A stretch of DNA of 6,402 bases from Bdellovibrionales bacterium (lineage in GTDB: Bacteria; Bdellovibrionota; JAFGOL01): NCBI GenBank assembly GCA_022710165.1, contig JAKLHL010000084.1, positions 1-6,402 on the forward strand, written 5' to 3'. Shown here in pieces: positions 4,885-6,402 of this stretch. The notes beneath the pieces were generated by a model, which was given only the letters and a program-made list of their open reading frames with translations, made no database searches and was not told the origin of the DNA. The position numbers and the translations under genes were made by a program. Positions within the stretch are counted from its first letter, which is position 1. Each line of letters starts with the position of its first letter.

Positions 4885-6402
4885 ATGGAACAAGTTGATA
4901 TCTTTGGTAAATTAAATCAAAAGAACAAGCAGGCGGAACTAGCCGGCGGGGCAGATAAAATAGCCAAACGTAAGGAAAAAGGCCTTATGACCGCAAGGGA
5001 GCGTATTGAGTTCTTTCTTGATGAAGGCACCTTTCAAGAAGTGGATAAGTTCGTTACCCATAGATGCACTGACTTTGATCTGGACAAGACCGTGGTCCCT
5101 GGCGATGCCGTTGTCACAGGATATGGAAAGGTCGATGGAAGACCTGTTTATGTTTTTGCCCAGGATTTTACAGTGCTCGGCGGTTCATTAAGCAAAGTTT
5201 GTTCAGAAAAGATATGTAAGATAATGGACCTTGCACTTGCTCATGGTTGTCCGGTAGTTGGACTCAATGATTCCGGCGGAGCAAGGATACAAGAAGGCAT
5301 AGATTCTTTGGCCGGTTATGGAGAGATCTTCTGGAGGAATACTAAGTCCTCAGGAGTTGTGCCTCAAATATCAGCAATACTTGGACCATGCGCAGGCGGA
5401 GCCGTTTATTCTCCAGCGATAACGGACTTTATATTCATGATGAAAGCGAACAGCTATATGTTCGTTACAGGACCTGAAGTTATTAAGGCTGTTACCATGG
5501 AAGAAGTTACCATGGACGACCTTGGCGGAGCGAGTGCACATACCGCAAAATCAGGAGTTGTTCATTTTGTTGCCAACGACGAAAAACACTGCCTCTTAAT
5601 GATAAGGGAGCTTTTAAGTTTTATACCTTCGAACAACAGAGAGAACCCACCCGTTTACAAGAGCAAAGACCCTGTGGACAGGAAGGTTAAGAGCATAGAG
5701 ACACTTATACCTGTAAACCCAAAACTTCCTTACGATATAAAAGACCTTATAAATGAAGTCGTTGATGATAAGTACTTCTTCGAGGTGCAGAGTAACTACG
5801 CCCAGAACATAGTCATTGGTTTTGCAAGGATGGGCGGGCGTCCTGTTGGTGTTATAGCGAACCAGCCTAATTATCTGGCAGGATGTATAGATATTGCAGC
5901 TTCGTTCAAGTCCTCAAGGTTCGTTCGTTTTTGCGATGCTTTTAATATTCCGCTGGTCAGCTTCGTTGATGTTCCTGGATTCTTGCCAGGCACGGACCAG
6001 GAATATTCTGGTATCATAAAACACGGCGCAAAACTAATGTACGCTTACGCAGAAGCGACAGTCCCAAAGATAACAGTTATTACAAGAAAGGCTTACGGCG
6101 GAGCATACATAGTCATGTCCTCAAAACACTTGAGGTCTGATTTTAACTTTGCTTATCCAAACGCAGAGATAGCGGTTATGGGAAGCGAGGGCGCTGTTAA
6201 CATACTCTATAGGAACGAGATGAAGAAAGCTCAGAATCCTGCAGAGACAAGGACTGAAAAACTTGCAGAGTATAATGAAAAATTCGCTAACCCATACGTT
6301 GCCGCATCAAAGGGTTATATAGACGAGGTCATATATCCAGAGGACACAAGGGCAAAAATATGCGCGGCACTAGATTTTGCAATGAACAAGAGGGAATTCA
6401 CA
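4885..6402 (+). CDS. Biotin-dependent acyl-CoA carboxylase, carboxyltransferase (beta) subunit, 3' end cut off
   Basis: This subunit moves the carboxyl group between carboxybiotin, on a separate carrier protein or domain, and an acyl-CoA such as propionyl-CoA/methylmalonyl-CoA or acetyl-CoA/malonyl-CoA, in the cytoplasm. The frame is open for 506 codons to the window edge. The family is usually about 510-520 residues, so only a short C-terminal tail is missing. The ATG at 4885 has AGAGAGG 7 nt upstream. Two crotonase-like halves are visible. The N-half has NDSGGARIQEG (128-138) and the oxyanion-forming GPCAGGAVYSPA (167-178). The C-half has ANQP, VDVPGFLPGTDQE (361-373), KAYGGAYIVMSSKHL (402-416) and VMGSEGAVNILYR. 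The residue after the second AY is Ile409, where propionyl-CoA carboxylases such as human PCCB usually have Asp. It could be an acetyl/propionyl-CoA carboxylase beta subunit or a methylmalonyl-CoA decarboxylase alpha subunit; partner genes lie outside the window. It is divergent from the lipoprotein gene. Confidence 0.95.
   Translation, partial: MEQVDIFGKLNQKNKQAELAGGADKIAKRKEKGLMTARERIEFFLDEGTFQEVDKFVTHRCTDFDLDKTVVPGDAVVTGYGKVDGRPVYVFAQDFTVLGGSLSKVCSEKICKIMDLALAHGCPVVGLNDSGGARIQEGIDSLAGYGEIFWRNTKSSGVVPQISAILGPCAGGAVYSPAITDFIFMMKANSYMFVTGPEVIKAVTMEEVTMDDLGGASAHTAKSGVVHFVANDEKHCLLMIRELLSFIPSNNRENPPVYKSKDPVDRKVKSIETLIPVNPKLPYDIKDLINEVVDDKYFFEVQSNYAQNIVIGFARMGGRPVGVIANQPNYLAGCIDIAASFKSSRFVRFCDAFNIPLVSFVDVPGFLPGTDQEYSGIIKHGAKLMYAYAEATVPKITVITRKAYGGAYIVMSSKHLRSDFNFAYPNAEIAVMGSEGAVNILYRNEMKKAQNPAETRTEKLAEYNEKFANPYVAASKGYIDEVIYPEDTRAKICAALDFAMNKREFT

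Noticed and set aside
5491..5516. Direct repeat GTTACCATGGA twice, 4 nt apart, in the carboxylase gene
   Set aside because: It encodes VTMEEVTMD within the conserved V-T-x-EEVT region of the family. Similar residues recur there in homologues, so it is coding similarity rather than a regulatory repeat.

Overview
The window is about 40-45% GC by eye and reads as bacterial chromosome. Two exported proteins carry N-terminal signal sequences (one with a lipobox), start sites have good Shine-Dalgarno sequences, and rpmE, prfA and prmC sit together as in many Gram-negative bacteria. Codon use favours AUA for Ile and AGG/AGA for Arg in every gene I read, so nothing looks recently acquired. The gene content fits a low-to-mid-GC deltaproteobacterium-like organism or a related uncultured Gram-negative lineage. 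That placement is inference, and no gene here fixes the taxon.

Layout. Six genes occupy the minus strand from 4738 down to 27, and one gene runs on the plus strand from 4885 off the right edge. Read in the minus direction, the order is: an unrecognised lipoprotein (4738-4055) with its own promoter and a strong intrinsic terminator (4004-4031). Next comes the translation-termination cluster rpmE (3914-3693), prfA (3688-2618) and prmC (2621-1749), with a 4-nt gap and then a 4-nt overlap. After that come a coiled-coil protein of unknown function (1695-868), which may belong to the same transcript, and a secreted protein (809-27). The C-terminal half of the secreted protein resembles a small beta-rich domain I know from Firmicutes regulators and sensors. 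On the plus strand, 4885-6402 encodes nearly all of a biotin-dependent acyl-CoA carboxylase carboxyltransferase (beta) subunit. It lacks only its last residues and its stop codon.

How the genes relate. PrmC methylates the GGQ glutamine of the release factor encoded just before it, and the ATGA overlap suggests the two are made in step. L31 is a ribosomal protein. The coiled-coil and secreted proteins follow in the same direction, but nothing in their sequences ties them to translation. The carboxylase and the lipoprotein are divergent and share a 146-bp promoter region.

I found no CRISPR array, mobile element, tRNA, rRNA or clear novel multi-gene system. The points most worth following are the two uncharacterised exported proteins, the coiled-coil protein beside prmC, the Ile at the acyl-CoA specificity position of the carboxyltransferase, and the lack of a Shine-Dalgarno at prfA.
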